64,000 nucleotides of DNA from assembly GCA_035606945.1 (NCBI GenBank), contig DATNDR010000006.1, forward strand, positions 48,868 to 112,867, given 5' to 3'. Below are positions 1 through 8,515 of the stretch, one piece after another. Source of the DNA: GCA-003244245 sp035606945 (GTDB taxonomy: Bacteria; Actinomycetota; Actinomycetes; Mycobacteriales; Pseudonocardiaceae). Made by a program: the position numbers and the translations under genes. Each line of letters begins with the position of its first letter. Position 1 is the stretch's first letter. The notes under the pieces were generated by a model, which did no database searches, was not told the DNA's origin, and was given only the letters and a program-made list of their open reading frames with translations.

Positions 1-1319
1 CCGCTAGCTTGTCCTTGACGCCGTCCTCAGGTAACCCGGAGACAACGGTCACAGCCAGCGGAAATGGTTACTGCCAGTCGGTCGCTCTGTCGTGGGACGG
101 TAGGAGCACTGTCGCAAGGGGCAAAGCAGACGAAAACGGTGCGATATCGCTTACGTTCACCGTCCCCAGGGCTGCAGCCGGGCCGCACGCTGTGACCAGT
201 GTCAGTCCGTGTGGCAAGGGGAAGGCCATCTTCACAGTCATCGGTCCTCCGCGCGGCGCCACCTTGTCTCTGACGCCGTCGTCAGCTAGCCCGCAGACTA
301 CGGTCACGGCCAGCGGAAAGGGTTACTGTCAGTCGGTCACTCTGTCATGGGATGACGGCAGGACGCTCCTAACGGGCATGGTGGATGACACAGCGGTTGA
401 AGACGGTGCAATATCGTTCACATTCACCGTCCCAAGAAGTGCGGCTGGGCGGCATACAGTGACCAGTGTCAGTCCGTGCGGCAATGGGAAGGCCACCTTG
501 ACGGTCATTGCGCCGGCTCCGGTCCCACCTCCGGCTCAGGCTCCACCTCCCGCTCAGGCCCCACCTCCGGCTCAGGCCACACGTCCGGCCCCAAACCCTG
601 GTCCTGCTCCGAACCCGGCTCCAGCTCCGGCCCCTGCGCCTCCCAATGCAGAACCGAACTTCCCGCCACCCAGCCTGCAGCGGTATGAGGAGCTCCTCAG
701 ACGCGAAGTCCAAACTGGAGTGATCGTTTACAACCCGCCGGAGCGGATGCGTGTTGATGATACAAGTCGCGTGGAGGTCCGAATCAGTCGTGAGCTTTCC
801 GATAACCTCTCCAAGGGTCTGGAGGGTGAAGGCACCCCTCGCATCGAGGCGTTGAAAGTCGGCACCGTCATGAGGGCAAGACTGGAGGGTCGCGCCTTTA
901 ACATCACACCGATCGGTTCAGAAGTACAACACTTGCCGACTACTGATTATCGAGAGTGGCGGTGGGACGTAACAGCAACTGGTTCTGGGAATCAGTTATT
1001 GTCTCTCACGATCTCAGTCCTCTATGAGGACGAAATGATTGAGGAGAAGGTGTTCGAACGCCATATCGATGTCGCGGTCAACCCCTTCTCCATTTGGACT
1101 TGGTTGATCAGCAATTGGGTGGCGGTGGTCGCCTCACTCGGTGTGGCCGGTACGCTATACGAGATTTATCGGCGACGGCGCAGTGAGGGCTCGCGTAATG
1201 ATCCTGATCTAGAAATTCCATCTCCGCGGCTTCCAGTGTCGCCTGATGCAGCAAACGCGCATTCAGCCAAGCCCCCTTATCGGAAGCGTAGGCGAGTTCG
1301 CCATTCTCGGCGAACATAG
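1..1319 (+). CDS. Ig-like repeat, proline-rich membrane protein (5' end outside window)
   Basis: The reading frame is already open at the first bases, and the residues there continue the repeat pattern, so the true start lies upstream. Two tandem repeats of about 80 residues (roughly 1-80 and 81-170) share S-L-T-P-S-S, G-x-G-Y-C-Q-S-V and S-V-S-P-C-G motifs. They read as Ig-like beta domains with paired cysteines. A linker rich in PAPPPAQ-type repeats (about 170-215) follows. Next comes a conserved-looking beta-rich domain (about 225-365, containing YNPPERMRVDD and KVGTVMRARLEG). Then there is one hydrophobic segment (about 370-392) and a basic cytoplasmic tail. The topology suggests an extracytoplasmic protein anchored near its C-terminus. 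Sequences resembling the 225-365 domain occur, in my recollection, in bacterial signalling and conflict proteins, but I cannot name the family. Function unknown. Confidence 0.75.
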   Translation, partial: ASLSLTPSSGNPETTVTASGNGYCQSVALSWDGRSTVARGKADENGAISLTFTVPRAAAGPHAVTSVSPCGKGKAIFTVIGPPRGATLSLTPSSASPQTTVTASGKGYCQSVTLSWDDGRTLLTGMVDDTAVEDGAISFTFTVPRSAAGRHTVTSVSPCGNGKATLTVIAPAPVPPPAQAPPPAQAPPPAQATRPAPNPGPAPNPAPAPAPAPPNAEPNFPPPSLQRYEELLRREVQTGVIVYNPPERMRVDDTSRVEVRISRELSDNLSKGLEGEGTPRIEALKVGTVMRARLEGRAFNITPIGSEVQHLPTTDYREWRWDVTATGSGNQLLSLTISVLYEDEMIEEKVFERHIDVAVNPFSIWTWLISNWVAVVASLGVAGTLYEIYRRRRSEGSRNDPDLEIPSPRLPVSPDAANAHSAKPPYRKRRRVRHSRRT

Positions 1320-1500
1320 ATATTGGTGACAGGATTTGTTGGATCCATACGACGGTTCACAGTCGGCATGTCATTGATCCTTCGCGGCGGCAGCTGGATG
1401 ACAACAGCCCTCCTCGCTGGTCGATATTCCCCCGCTGCCGAGGCTGCTGTGACATGCATGGTGACCCGGGTAGAACAGCACGTACCTGCCATCCCGCGGG

Positions 1501-2012
1501 GAGCTGTGGCTGCGCACCCGCCGCGACGGGCGCCTAGCGCTGGAGGGTTGGCTGGACCCCGAGCATGGCAGCCTGGTCCGCGCTCTGATCGAGCAACTCG
1601 CCACCCGCTGCCGTGGCACTGACGGCGCCCCCGACACGCGCAGCGTTCCGGCGCGCCAGGCCGATGCGCTCAGCGAGCTGTGTGAGCGCGCGCGGGCCGC
1701 CGACGAGTTCCCCACCACCGGCGGCGGACCCCCGCACGTCACCGTGACCATCGACTGGGACACGCTACGCACCGGGCTCGGTTCGCCGGGCGCTGGTGGC
1801 CCGCGACGGCGGGTGCGCCTTCCCCGGCTGCAACCGGCCACCAGGGTCGGCGAAACCTCGGTGGCCAATTGTGCCTGTTGTGCCCGGCGCATCACCACCA
1901 AGTACACCGACAGCATTGGAATATCACCATTCGCGGCGGTTCTGTCGAATTTGAGGTTCCCACAATCATCGACCCCGACCGCCGACCCCTCACCAACCCA
2001 CTCCGGCGCTGA
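1501..2012 (+). pseudogene. 13E12/DUF222-type HNH endonuclease remnant
   Basis: Three reading-frame fragments line up with the C-terminal half of a mycobacterial 13E12-repeat (DUF222) HNH protein. From 1501 one frame gives ELWLRTRRDGR, GWLDPEHG and TVTIDWDTLR. From about 1787 a second frame gives RALVARDGGCAFPGCNRPP, the usual start of the HNH zinc motif. From about 1845 a third frame gives LCLLCPAHHHQVH and runs to a TGA at 2010-2012. The stretch that normally carries W-C and the first H-H pair between the second and third fragments is missing. The gene therefore has at least two frame changes and an internal deletion, and cannot make the nuclease. The N-terminal half is not recognisable upstream. 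Confidence 0.75.
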
Positions 2013-2039
2013 GTGCAGCCGACCATGCCTATTCCTGGC

Positions 2040-2215
2040 GAGTGGATGCGACCGCTGCCTGTGGTCGCCTTCCGCCCGCGGGAAGTGGATGTCGTCGAGC
2101 ACGGTCCAGGACAATCCGCGGTCCACCGAGCGCAGCACGCCGAGGTCGCTGCCGACGTAAATCGTGGTCGGTGTGAAGGTGCCGTCCAGCGCCAGGGCGC
2201 TGTGCGGCCGACGGT
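2040..2215 (-). pseudogene. BNR/sialidase-like repeat protein fragment
   Basis: On the minus strand one frame reads SALALDGTFTPTTIYVGSDLG followed by VLRSVDRGLSWTVLDDIHFPR. This is a typical BNR (Asp-box) repeat of the kind S-x-D-x-G-x-x-W found in beta-propeller proteins annotated as WD40/YVTN/BNR or glycosyl-hydrolase-like. Only about one blade survives. No start codon or remaining blades are seen, and the frame degenerates on both sides. It is a decayed fragment between two other gene remnants, which points to a deletion hot spot. Confidence 0.5.
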
Positions 2216-2500
2216 GCGGCCCTCGATGAGGTCGCCGCCGTTTTCGCGGCGCTTGGAGCGCATTTGCTCACCGCGGAGGCGTCCACTGCAGCTGCGGGCA
2301 CGCATCGTCACGCCGGTGGTAGCTGCCGCGCGGCGGCATCGTCGGTTCGCGCCGACCGCACTGCGGCATGGTCGGACCGCCGCACCGGGCGAACCGAATG
2401 GTCATTTCCTCGCGACACCGTTGGCGGGGCGGAGTTAGCGTCAGAATGCGTGTCCGCGGCCGTGTCGCAAACACGGGTGTTGGCGATACAGTTTCGCGTC

Positions 2501-3096
2501 GTGCGAGTTGGGTACGGTCGGGTGTGCACGCGGGATCAGAACCCCGACGCGCAGCGGGATGCGGGGTGGTGTTCGTCGACCAGGTGTCGGGCCAGCCGGC
2601 CCGCCGGCCGGCGTTGGAGCCGGCGTTGTCGTCGGCGAATCGGGCAGGTGATCAGTTGGTGATCACCAAGCTGGACCGGCTGGGTAGTTCGTTGAAGCAC
2701 CTCGTGGACTTGTCGCGGGTATTGCAGGCCCGGGGGGTCGATCTGGTGATGCTCGATCAGGGCATTGACACCTCCACCGCAGGGGGCCGGACGTTCTTCC
2801 AGGTTTTGGGCGCGATCACGGAGTTCGAGCATGTCTTGATGTCGGAGCGGACCAGGGATGGGTTGGCCGCAGCTCGGGCGCGAGGCTGCACCGGCGGGCA
2901 GAAACCCAAGCGGGGGCCCCAGCAGCTGGCGCTGGCGCAGCAGATGTACGACGAGCTGGGCGCCGACGGTAAACGTCAATACACGGTGGCGCAGATCGCC
3001 GCCGAGTTCGGGGTGACCCGGGCCACCATTTACCGGCATCTGCAACCGCGCGCCCTGCTGACCGCGAGCGCGACCGCGAGCGCGAGGCAGCGGTGA
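2501..3096 (+). pseudogene. Serine recombinase (resolvase) remnant, frameshifted
   Basis: A resolvase/invertase family gene lies here in two frames. At 2501 one frame gives VRVGYGRVCTRDQNPDAQRDA, the catalytic N-terminus. The invariant catalytic serine of the (G-Y-A-R-V-S) motif is a cysteine here. Near 2563 the frame changes, and the second frame gives VFVDQVSG, KLDRLGSSLKHLVDL, LDQGIDTSTAGGR, FEHVLMSERTRDGL and a C-terminal HTH (FGVTRATIYRHL) to the TGA at 3094-3096. The frameshift drops several residues between the two parts. The lost serine and the broken frame make an active recombinase unlikely. Its stop overlaps the GTG start of the kinase gene that follows. It is probably the relic of a Tn3-like or invertase element. 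Confidence 0.75.
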
Positions 3097-6000
3097 GCAC
3101 ACCCAGCGACCCACCGACGGTCTCACCGTTTGTCGGGGACAGCGAGATGGCCGAGCGGATGCGTGCCTTCGACTGGGCGGGCACGTCGATCGGGCCGGTC
3201 CAGCGCTGGCCGCAGAGCCTGCGCATGGCGGTCGGTATCTGCCTGGCGTCGCGGCATCCGATGGTGATCTGGTGGGGCCCGCAGCTGGTGTTGCTGTACA
3301 ACGACGCCTGGGTGCCGATCCTGGGGCCGTCCAAGCATCCGGCGCTGGGTAAGCCGGGAGCCGGCGTGTGGCCGGAGATGTGGCACATCATCGGCGAGCA
3401 GATGCGCAGTGTGCTGGCCACCGGCGAGGCCACCTGGTCGGATGATCAATTGCTGCCCGCGATGCGATTCGGTTACCTGGAAGAGGCGTATTTCACCTAT
3501 TCCTACAGTGCGATCCACGACGAGACGGGCGCGGTGGCCGGAGTGTTCACCGCGGTGACCGAGACGACCTCGCGGGTGCTCGGCGAGCGCCGGCTGCGCA
3601 CCATGCGCGAGCTGGGCGAGGTGTCTGCGGTCACGGCTCCCTCCGCCGAGCGAGCGTGCGCCGCGGCGCTGGAGGTGCTGTCGGGCAACCGGGCGGACCT
3701 CCCGTTCGCGCTGATCTACCTGCTCGCCGCGGACGGCCGCAGTGCCCGGCTGGTGGGCGGCTACGGGATCGCCGCGGATGCCGCGGGTGCGGCGATCGCA
3801 CCGCCGACGGTGCCGCACCCCGACGGCGACGACCTCGTCTGGCAAGTGGCGGGCAACGGGCGACCAGAGGTGGTCACCGGGCTCTCGCTGCGCTACCCCG
3901 CAGCGCTGCTGGCCGGCGTCACGGAGGTCGGTGAGGCCGATCCGGATACCGCGGTGGTGCTGCCGTTGGCCGGTGCCGGACTGGACCACCCGGCTGGCGT
4001 CCTGGTAGCCGGGATCAGCCCGTTCCGGGCGCTGGATGAGGATTACCGGGGGTTCTGCGACCTGGTCGCCGGGCACGTGGCCGCTGCGGTGGCCGATGCC
4101 CGCGCATATGAGTCCGAGCGTGGCCGGGCCGAGGCGTTGGCCGAACTGGACCGGGCCAAGACCGAGTTCTTCTCCAACGTCAGCCACGAATTTCGCACCC
4201 CGCTCACCTTGATCATGGGGCCGGTGGCCGAGCTGCGTTCGGCCCAGGACGTGGATCCGCCTCGGCTGCGCACTGAGCTGGAGGTGATCTACCGCAACGG
4301 CTTGCGGCTGGGCAAGTTGGTCAACACGCTGCTGGACTTCTCCCGCATCCAAGCCGGCCGCGTCCAGGCCCACTATGAACCGCTCGACCTGGGGGCCTGC
4401 ACCGCGGAGTTGGCCAGCGTTTTCCGCTCGGCCGTCGAGCGCGCCGGGCTGCGATTGGAGGTGGACTGGGCCGATCTAGGCGAGCCGGTGTACGTGGACT
4501 GGGAGATGTGGGAGAAGGTCGTCCTCAACCTGCTGTCCAACGCGCTGAAGTTCACCTTCGACGGGCACATCACCGTCACGGTGCGGCGTGCCGGCGAGTC
4601 GGCGATGGTGGCGGTGGCCGATACCGGCACCGGCATCCCGGCCGAGGAGCTGCCCCGGCTGTTCGACCGCTTCCACCGGATCCGCGGCGCGCGCTCGCGC
4701 AGCCACGAGGGCAGTGGCATCGGGCTGGCGCTGGTGGCCGAGCTGGTCGCGCTGCACGACGGCACCATCAGTGCCGAGTCCACCCCGGGGGTGGGTACCA
4801 CGTTCACCGTGACGCTGCCGCTGGGCAGCGCGCACCTGCCCGCCGACCAGATCATGCCCGCCTCGACCGTGATCCGGGCCAGCCACGGCGCGGCGCCGTT
4901 CGTGGAGGAGGCGTTGCGGTGGCTACCCGACGCGCCGGACGCACCCGACGACGACTCCGGCGTGCGGCTGATCGGTGCCGAGCCGCTCGGGCCGGCCGGC
5001 GGCCGGGTGCTGGTCGCCGATGACAACGCTGACATGCGGGAGTATTTGCAGCGGCTGCTCGGGGCCCGCTACGACGTGCAGGCCGTCTCGGACGGGGTGG
5101 GTGCGTTGCGCGCTGCTCAGACCGATCCGCCGGACCTGATCGTCAGCGATGTGATGATGCCGGGGATGGACGGTCTGCAGTTGGTCGCCGCGCTACGCGC
5201 TGACCCGCGCACCGCCCGGGTGCCGGTGCTGCTGCTGTCGGCCCGCGCCGGGCAGGAGGCCGCCGCCGAGGGCCTGACCGCCGGCGCGGACGACTATGTG
5301 GTCAAGCCCTTCACCGCCGGTGAGCTGCTGGCCCGGGTCGGCGCCCACCTGCAGCTGGGCCGGCTGCGGCGCCGGGCCGAACAGCGTCTGGAGTTGCTGC
5401 AGCAGGCCACCGCCGCGCTGTCCGCGGCAGCCACCCCCGCCGACGTCGCACAGGCCGCGATCACGCACCTCGCGCATCTGCTGGACGCTCCCGCCGTCAT
5501 CCTGTATGAGGTGCGTGAGACCGGCACCCTGGAATGCGTGGCCAGGCGCGGCTGGGCGCCGGAAGTGGAGTCCAACTGGTTCACGGTTCCGCTGAGCGCG
5601 CTGGTTCCCGCCGCCGATGCGGCCCGGCGGTGCGGCCCGGTGTGGCTGGAATCGCCGGCTGATACCAGGGCCGCATACCCGGATATCGCCCCGGTGATCG
5701 CGGGATATGGCTACCAGGCGCACGTAGACCTGCCGCTGGTCATCGGCGACCGCTGTGTGGGTGTCGTCGCTGCCGCGTTGCACCAGCCGCGCCGGTTCGA
5801 CGAAGCGGAGCGGGCGGCGGCGGTGCTGCTCGCGGAGCAGTGTGCCCAGGCCCTGCACCGGGCCCAGCTGCTGGCCACCGAAACCACTGCTCGCGTGATG
5901 GCAGAGCGACTCAATCGCCTGGTGGGTGCGCTGTCGGGCGCTACGGGTGTCACCGAGGTTGTTGAGGTCATCCTCGACTACGCCGGCGATCTGGGTGCGG

Positions 6001-7856
6001 CCGCTGCGGTCGTGGTATGGCGCCGCAGCGTGGACGGGCAACCCACGGTGCTGGCCGCCCGGGGCTACCCCGAACCGCCTGCTCGGCTGGCGATTGACGC
6101 TGCGCACCCGCTGGCGCATGTGATGCGCGCCAAGCAGCCAGTGTGGCTGGGGTCGCGATCCTCGGTGGCCTGGCACGACGATGCCTTCGATTCCGACGGG
6201 CCGCTGCCGGTGCAGGTAGCGGTTCCGCTTATTACCGGCGACACCGCATTCGGTGCGCTCGGGCTGCGCTTTGCCGATGCGGCGCCCACGTTCACTGCCC
6301 ACGAGCGCGCCATGATCCTCACCTTGGGTGGGCAGTGCGCCCAGGCGCTGGACCGGGCTCGGCTGTATCAGGCCGAGCACGCCATCGCCCAAACCCTGCA
6401 ACACAGCCTGCTGCCGGGTCAGATGCCCACGTTCGATCGGCTGGCGCTGGCCACGCGGTACCTGCCCGGTGCGCCTGATGTGGCCGCCGGGGGTGACTGG
6501 TATGACGTCATGGCCCTCGACGAGCACCAGGTCGCCATCGTGGTCGGTGATGTCGTCGGGCAAGGCGCGGCCGCGGCCGCGGTGATGGGCCAGCTTCGTA
6601 CCGCACTGGCCGCCTACCTGCTCGACGGTCACGGTCCCGCGGCCGCGCTGGAGCGGCTGGACCGCCTCGCCACGCGCGTTCCCGGTGCGCTGGCCTCCAC
6701 CGCCGCGGTGATGATCATTGATTTGAACAGCGGGCAGCTGTGCTGGGCGCGCGCCGGGCACCCCCCGCCGCTGCTCGTCGATCATCATCATGTGGGTTAC
6801 CTCACCGACGGCGCCGGCGGCCCGCTGGGCGTGCCCCGCCGCCCGCCCTACCCCGAAGCCAGCACCCGGATCGAGCCGGGCGCGTGCCTGCTGCTCTACA
6901 CCGACGGGCTCATCGAGCGCCGCGGTCAGGTCATCGACGAGGGCCTGGACCACCTGGCCGCCACGGCCACCAAGCTGTGTGGCCGGCCGCCCACCACGCT
7001 GCTGGATGGGCTGCTGGCCCGAGCGCTGCCCAACGCCGGTCCCGCTGATGACATCGCCCTGATCGCCGCCCTTTACCTGCCCGCGCCGCTGCACCAGCGG
7101 CTGCCCGCCGACCCCGAGCAGTTGCCCGGGCTGCGTCGCGTGGTGCGCGGCTGGATCCGCGCCGCCGCGCTGCCCGCCGCGGTGGGCGACGATCTGCAGA
7201 TCACCCTGGGCGAAGCCGCCGCCAATTCCGTGGAACACGCCTACGCCACCGCCGGCGAACCGGGGGAGTTCACCTACCGCGTCACCCACCGCGGCGACGG
7301 CGCCATCGACGTCGAGGTACGTGACTTCGGCCGTTGGCGGCCTCACTCGCCCGGCAATCATCACCGCGGGCGTGGCCTGGTCATCCTCCGCGAGATCGCC
7401 ACCGACGTCGCCGTCGATCCCAGCCCGGAGGGCACCCGCGTCCAGTTCCGTCTACCTGGCCCAGCCCCCGACCCCGAACCGCCGGCACCGATCCTGCGGG
7501 GCCGGCCCACCCCGGACCCGTCGCCGGCGCCGGCTGAATTGCACGTGCACTCGCAACCCGACGGTGGGCAGCGCCTGGAACTGCGCGGCGAGCTGGACCT
7601 GGCCGCCGCCACGGTTCTGCGCGAACGGCTGCTCGAGGCGCTCACCGGTCCCGGCCCGACCACCCTCGACCTGCGCGGACTGACCTACCTCAGCAGCGCT
7701 GGCATCGGGCTGGTCATCCATGCCGTCCAGCATGCCGCCGAACACGACATCCGGCTGCTGCAGCTGGCCCCGGACAGCCTCGCCGCCCGGATCTTGGCCC
7801 TGACCAACCTCGATGCCACCGTGCCCGTGGTCACCGACGTGTCCGGGTCGGCTTGA
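3093..7856 (+). CDS. Hybrid histidine kinase with SpoIIE phosphatase, RsbW-like kinase and STAS domains
   Basis: A 1587-residue cytoplasmic signalling protein. Domains in order are: a PAS-like sensor (about 20-165), GAF (175-345), and HisKA with NVSHEFRTP (His365). HATPase_c follows with an N-box near 480 and G-boxes near 510 and 540. A REC receiver comes next (about 637-755, acceptor Asp686 in SDVMMPGMDG, Lys near 738). Then come two more GAF domains (about 770-940 and 950-1110) and a SpoIIE/PP2C phosphatase (about 1120-1320, Asp1135 in GGDWYD). An RsbW-type HATPase (N-box near 1374) and a C-terminal STAS domain (about 1480-1580, Ser1534/1535 in SSAG) finish it. No membrane segment is seen. 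It thus joins a two-component relay to all three parts of a partner switch: phosphatase, anti-sigma kinase and anti-anti-sigma. The likely output is control of an alternative sigma factor such as SigF. The GTG start overlaps the stop of the resolvase remnant. Confidence 0.9.
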   Translation: MSTPSDPPTVSPFVGDSEMAERMRAFDWAGTSIGPVQRWPQSLRMAVGICLASRHPMVIWWGPQLVLLYNDAWVPILGPSKHPALGKPGAGVWPEMWHIIGEQMRSVLATGEATWSDDQLLPAMRFGYLEEAYFTYSYSAIHDETGAVAGVFTAVTETTSRVLGERRLRTMRELGEVSAVTAPSAERACAAALEVLSGNRADLPFALIYLLAADGRSARLVGGYGIAADAAGAAIAPPTVPHPDGDDLVWQVAGNGRPEVVTGLSLRYPAALLAGVTEVGEADPDTAVVLPLAGAGLDHPAGVLVAGISPFRALDEDYRGFCDLVAGHVAAAVADARAYESERGRAEALAELDRAKTEFFSNVSHEFRTPLTLIMGPVAELRSAQDVDPPRLRTELEVIYRNGLRLGKLVNTLLDFSRIQAGRVQAHYEPLDLGACTAELASVFRSAVERAGLRLEVDWADLGEPVYVDWEMWEKVVLNLLSNALKFTFDGHITVTVRRAGESAMVAVADTGTGIPAEELPRLFDRFHRIRGARSRSHEGSGIGLALVAELVALHDGTISAESTPGVGTTFTVTLPLGSAHLPADQIMPASTVIRASHGAAPFVEEALRWLPDAPDAPDDDSGVRLIGAEPLGPAGGRVLVADDNADMREYLQRLLGARYDVQAVSDGVGALRAAQTDPPDLIVSDVMMPGMDGLQLVAALRADPRTARVPVLLLSARAGQEAAAEGLTAGADDYVVKPFTAGELLARVGAHLQLGRLRRRAEQRLELLQQATAALSAAATPADVAQAAITHLAHLLDAPAVILYEVRETGTLECVARRGWAPEVESNWFTVPLSALVPAADAARRCGPVWLESPADTRAAYPDIAPVIAGYGYQAHVDLPLVIGDRCVGVVAAALHQPRRFDEAERAAAVLLAEQCAQALHRAQLLATETTARVMAERLNRLVGALSGATGVTEVVEVILDYAGDLGAAAAVVVWRRSVDGQPTVLAARGYPEPPARLAIDAAHPLAHVMRAKQPVWLGSRSSVAWHDDAFDSDGPLPVQVAVPLITGDTAFGALGLRFADAAPTFTAHERAMILTLGGQCAQALDRARLYQAEHAIAQTLQHSLLPGQMPTFDRLALATRYLPGAPDVAAGGDWYDVMALDEHQVAIVVGDVVGQGAAAAAVMGQLRTALAAYLLDGHGPAAALERLDRLATRVPGALASTAAVMIIDLNSGQLCWARAGHPPPLLVDHHHVGYLTDGAGGPLGVPRRPPYPEASTRIEPGACLLLYTDGLIERRGQVIDEGLDHLAATATKLCGRPPTTLLDGLLARALPNAGPADDIALIAALYLPAPLHQRLPADPEQLPGLRRVVRGWIRAAALPAAVGDDLQITLGEAAANSVEHAYATAGEPGEFTYRVTHRGDGAIDVEVRDFGRWRPHSPGNHHRGRGLVILREIATDVAVDPSPEGTRVQFRLPGPAPDPEPPAPILRGRPTPDPSPAPAELHVHSQPDGGQRLELRGELDLAAATVLRERLLEALTGPGPTTLDLRGLTYLSSAGIGLVIHAVQHAAEHDIRLLQLAPDSLAARILALTNLDATVPVVTDVSGSA

Positions 7857-7964
7857 TGTCCGGCGTGCCCGCTGGCTGTGCCGCCGGACTGCTGGATAGC
7901 GGGGCTTGTGCGACGATGCCGCATGGCTGGGGCGGATGACGGGGTATGAGGAGATGTCGCGGCA

Positions 7965-8495
7965 GTGGACTGGTATATGGACCGTGGCGTACGCACCGCG
8001 GTGACCGAGTTGCGCCGGGAAATCAAGGCTCAGCTGGCCCGGCATGCGGATGCCTCCCAGGACGAGCTGGCTGATGCCGAACTGATCACCGGCGAGCTGT
8101 GGGTCGCGGCGGATATCGGCGGGCAGATGGAGCAGGAGTACCGGCGCGCGTCAGGGGCGCAAGGCCAGCCGCTGTCGGCCGAGCAGATCGCCGAGTGCCT
8201 GGTGCGGCTCAAGGCGGCGATCGGCGGCACCTTCCGGGTGGTCGAGGTGATGCCCGAGCGGATCGTGCTGGTGAACAGCCGCTGCCCGTTCGGCGCCGAG
8301 GTCCAGCACTCGCCTTCGCTGTGCCGGATGACCTCCGCGGTCTTCGGCGGGATCGCCGCCCGCAACGCCGACGAGGCTGCCGTGTCCCTGGACGAGCGGA
8401 TCGCGGTGGGCGACCCCGGCTGCCGAGTGGTCGTTCACCTGGGCGCGGCGGCGAAATCCGCGCAGCGGGCCCATCATTACACCGTCGCACACTGA
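7965..8495 (+). CDS. MetOD1-like output-domain protein with truncated RsbW-like N-terminus
   Basis: A 176-residue protein from a GTG start; an in-frame stop lies shortly upstream, so it cannot begin much earlier. The N-terminus (VRTAVTELRREI, DAELITGEL) looks like the first helices of an RsbW-type anti-sigma ATPase. It breaks off where the N-box asparagine should follow, so the ATP-binding core is missing. The C-terminal part (NSRCPFG, SLCRMTSAVFGGIA, GDPGCRVVVHL) matches my memory of the methanogen output domain 1 (MetOD1) family, with conserved cysteines. It follows the partner-switch kinase by about 110 bases on the same strand and probably belongs to the same signalling circuit. The ligand is unknown. 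Confidence 0.65.
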   Translation: MDWYMDRGVRTAVTELRREIKAQLARHADASQDELADAELITGELWVAADIGGQMEQEYRRASGAQGQPLSAEQIAECLVRLKAAIGGTFRVVEVMPERIVLVNSRCPFGAEVQHSPSLCRMTSAVFGGIAARNADEAAVSLDERIAVGDPGCRVVVHLGAAAKSAQRAHHYTVAH

Positions 8496-8515
8496 CCCTG
8501 CAGTGTCGGCCACCG

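Noticed and set aside
2491..2515. GTTT-N15-GGGTAC, a SigF-like promoter match
   Set aside because: It overlaps the coding start of the resolvase remnant, where the bases are explained by the conserved V-R-V-G-Y motif; the -10 is imperfect.
5193..7364. A 723-codon open frame on the minus strand
   Set aside because: It lies fully inside the hybrid-kinase gene, is rich in Arg/Gly/Gln without motifs, and is a typical antisense shadow in GC-rich DNA.
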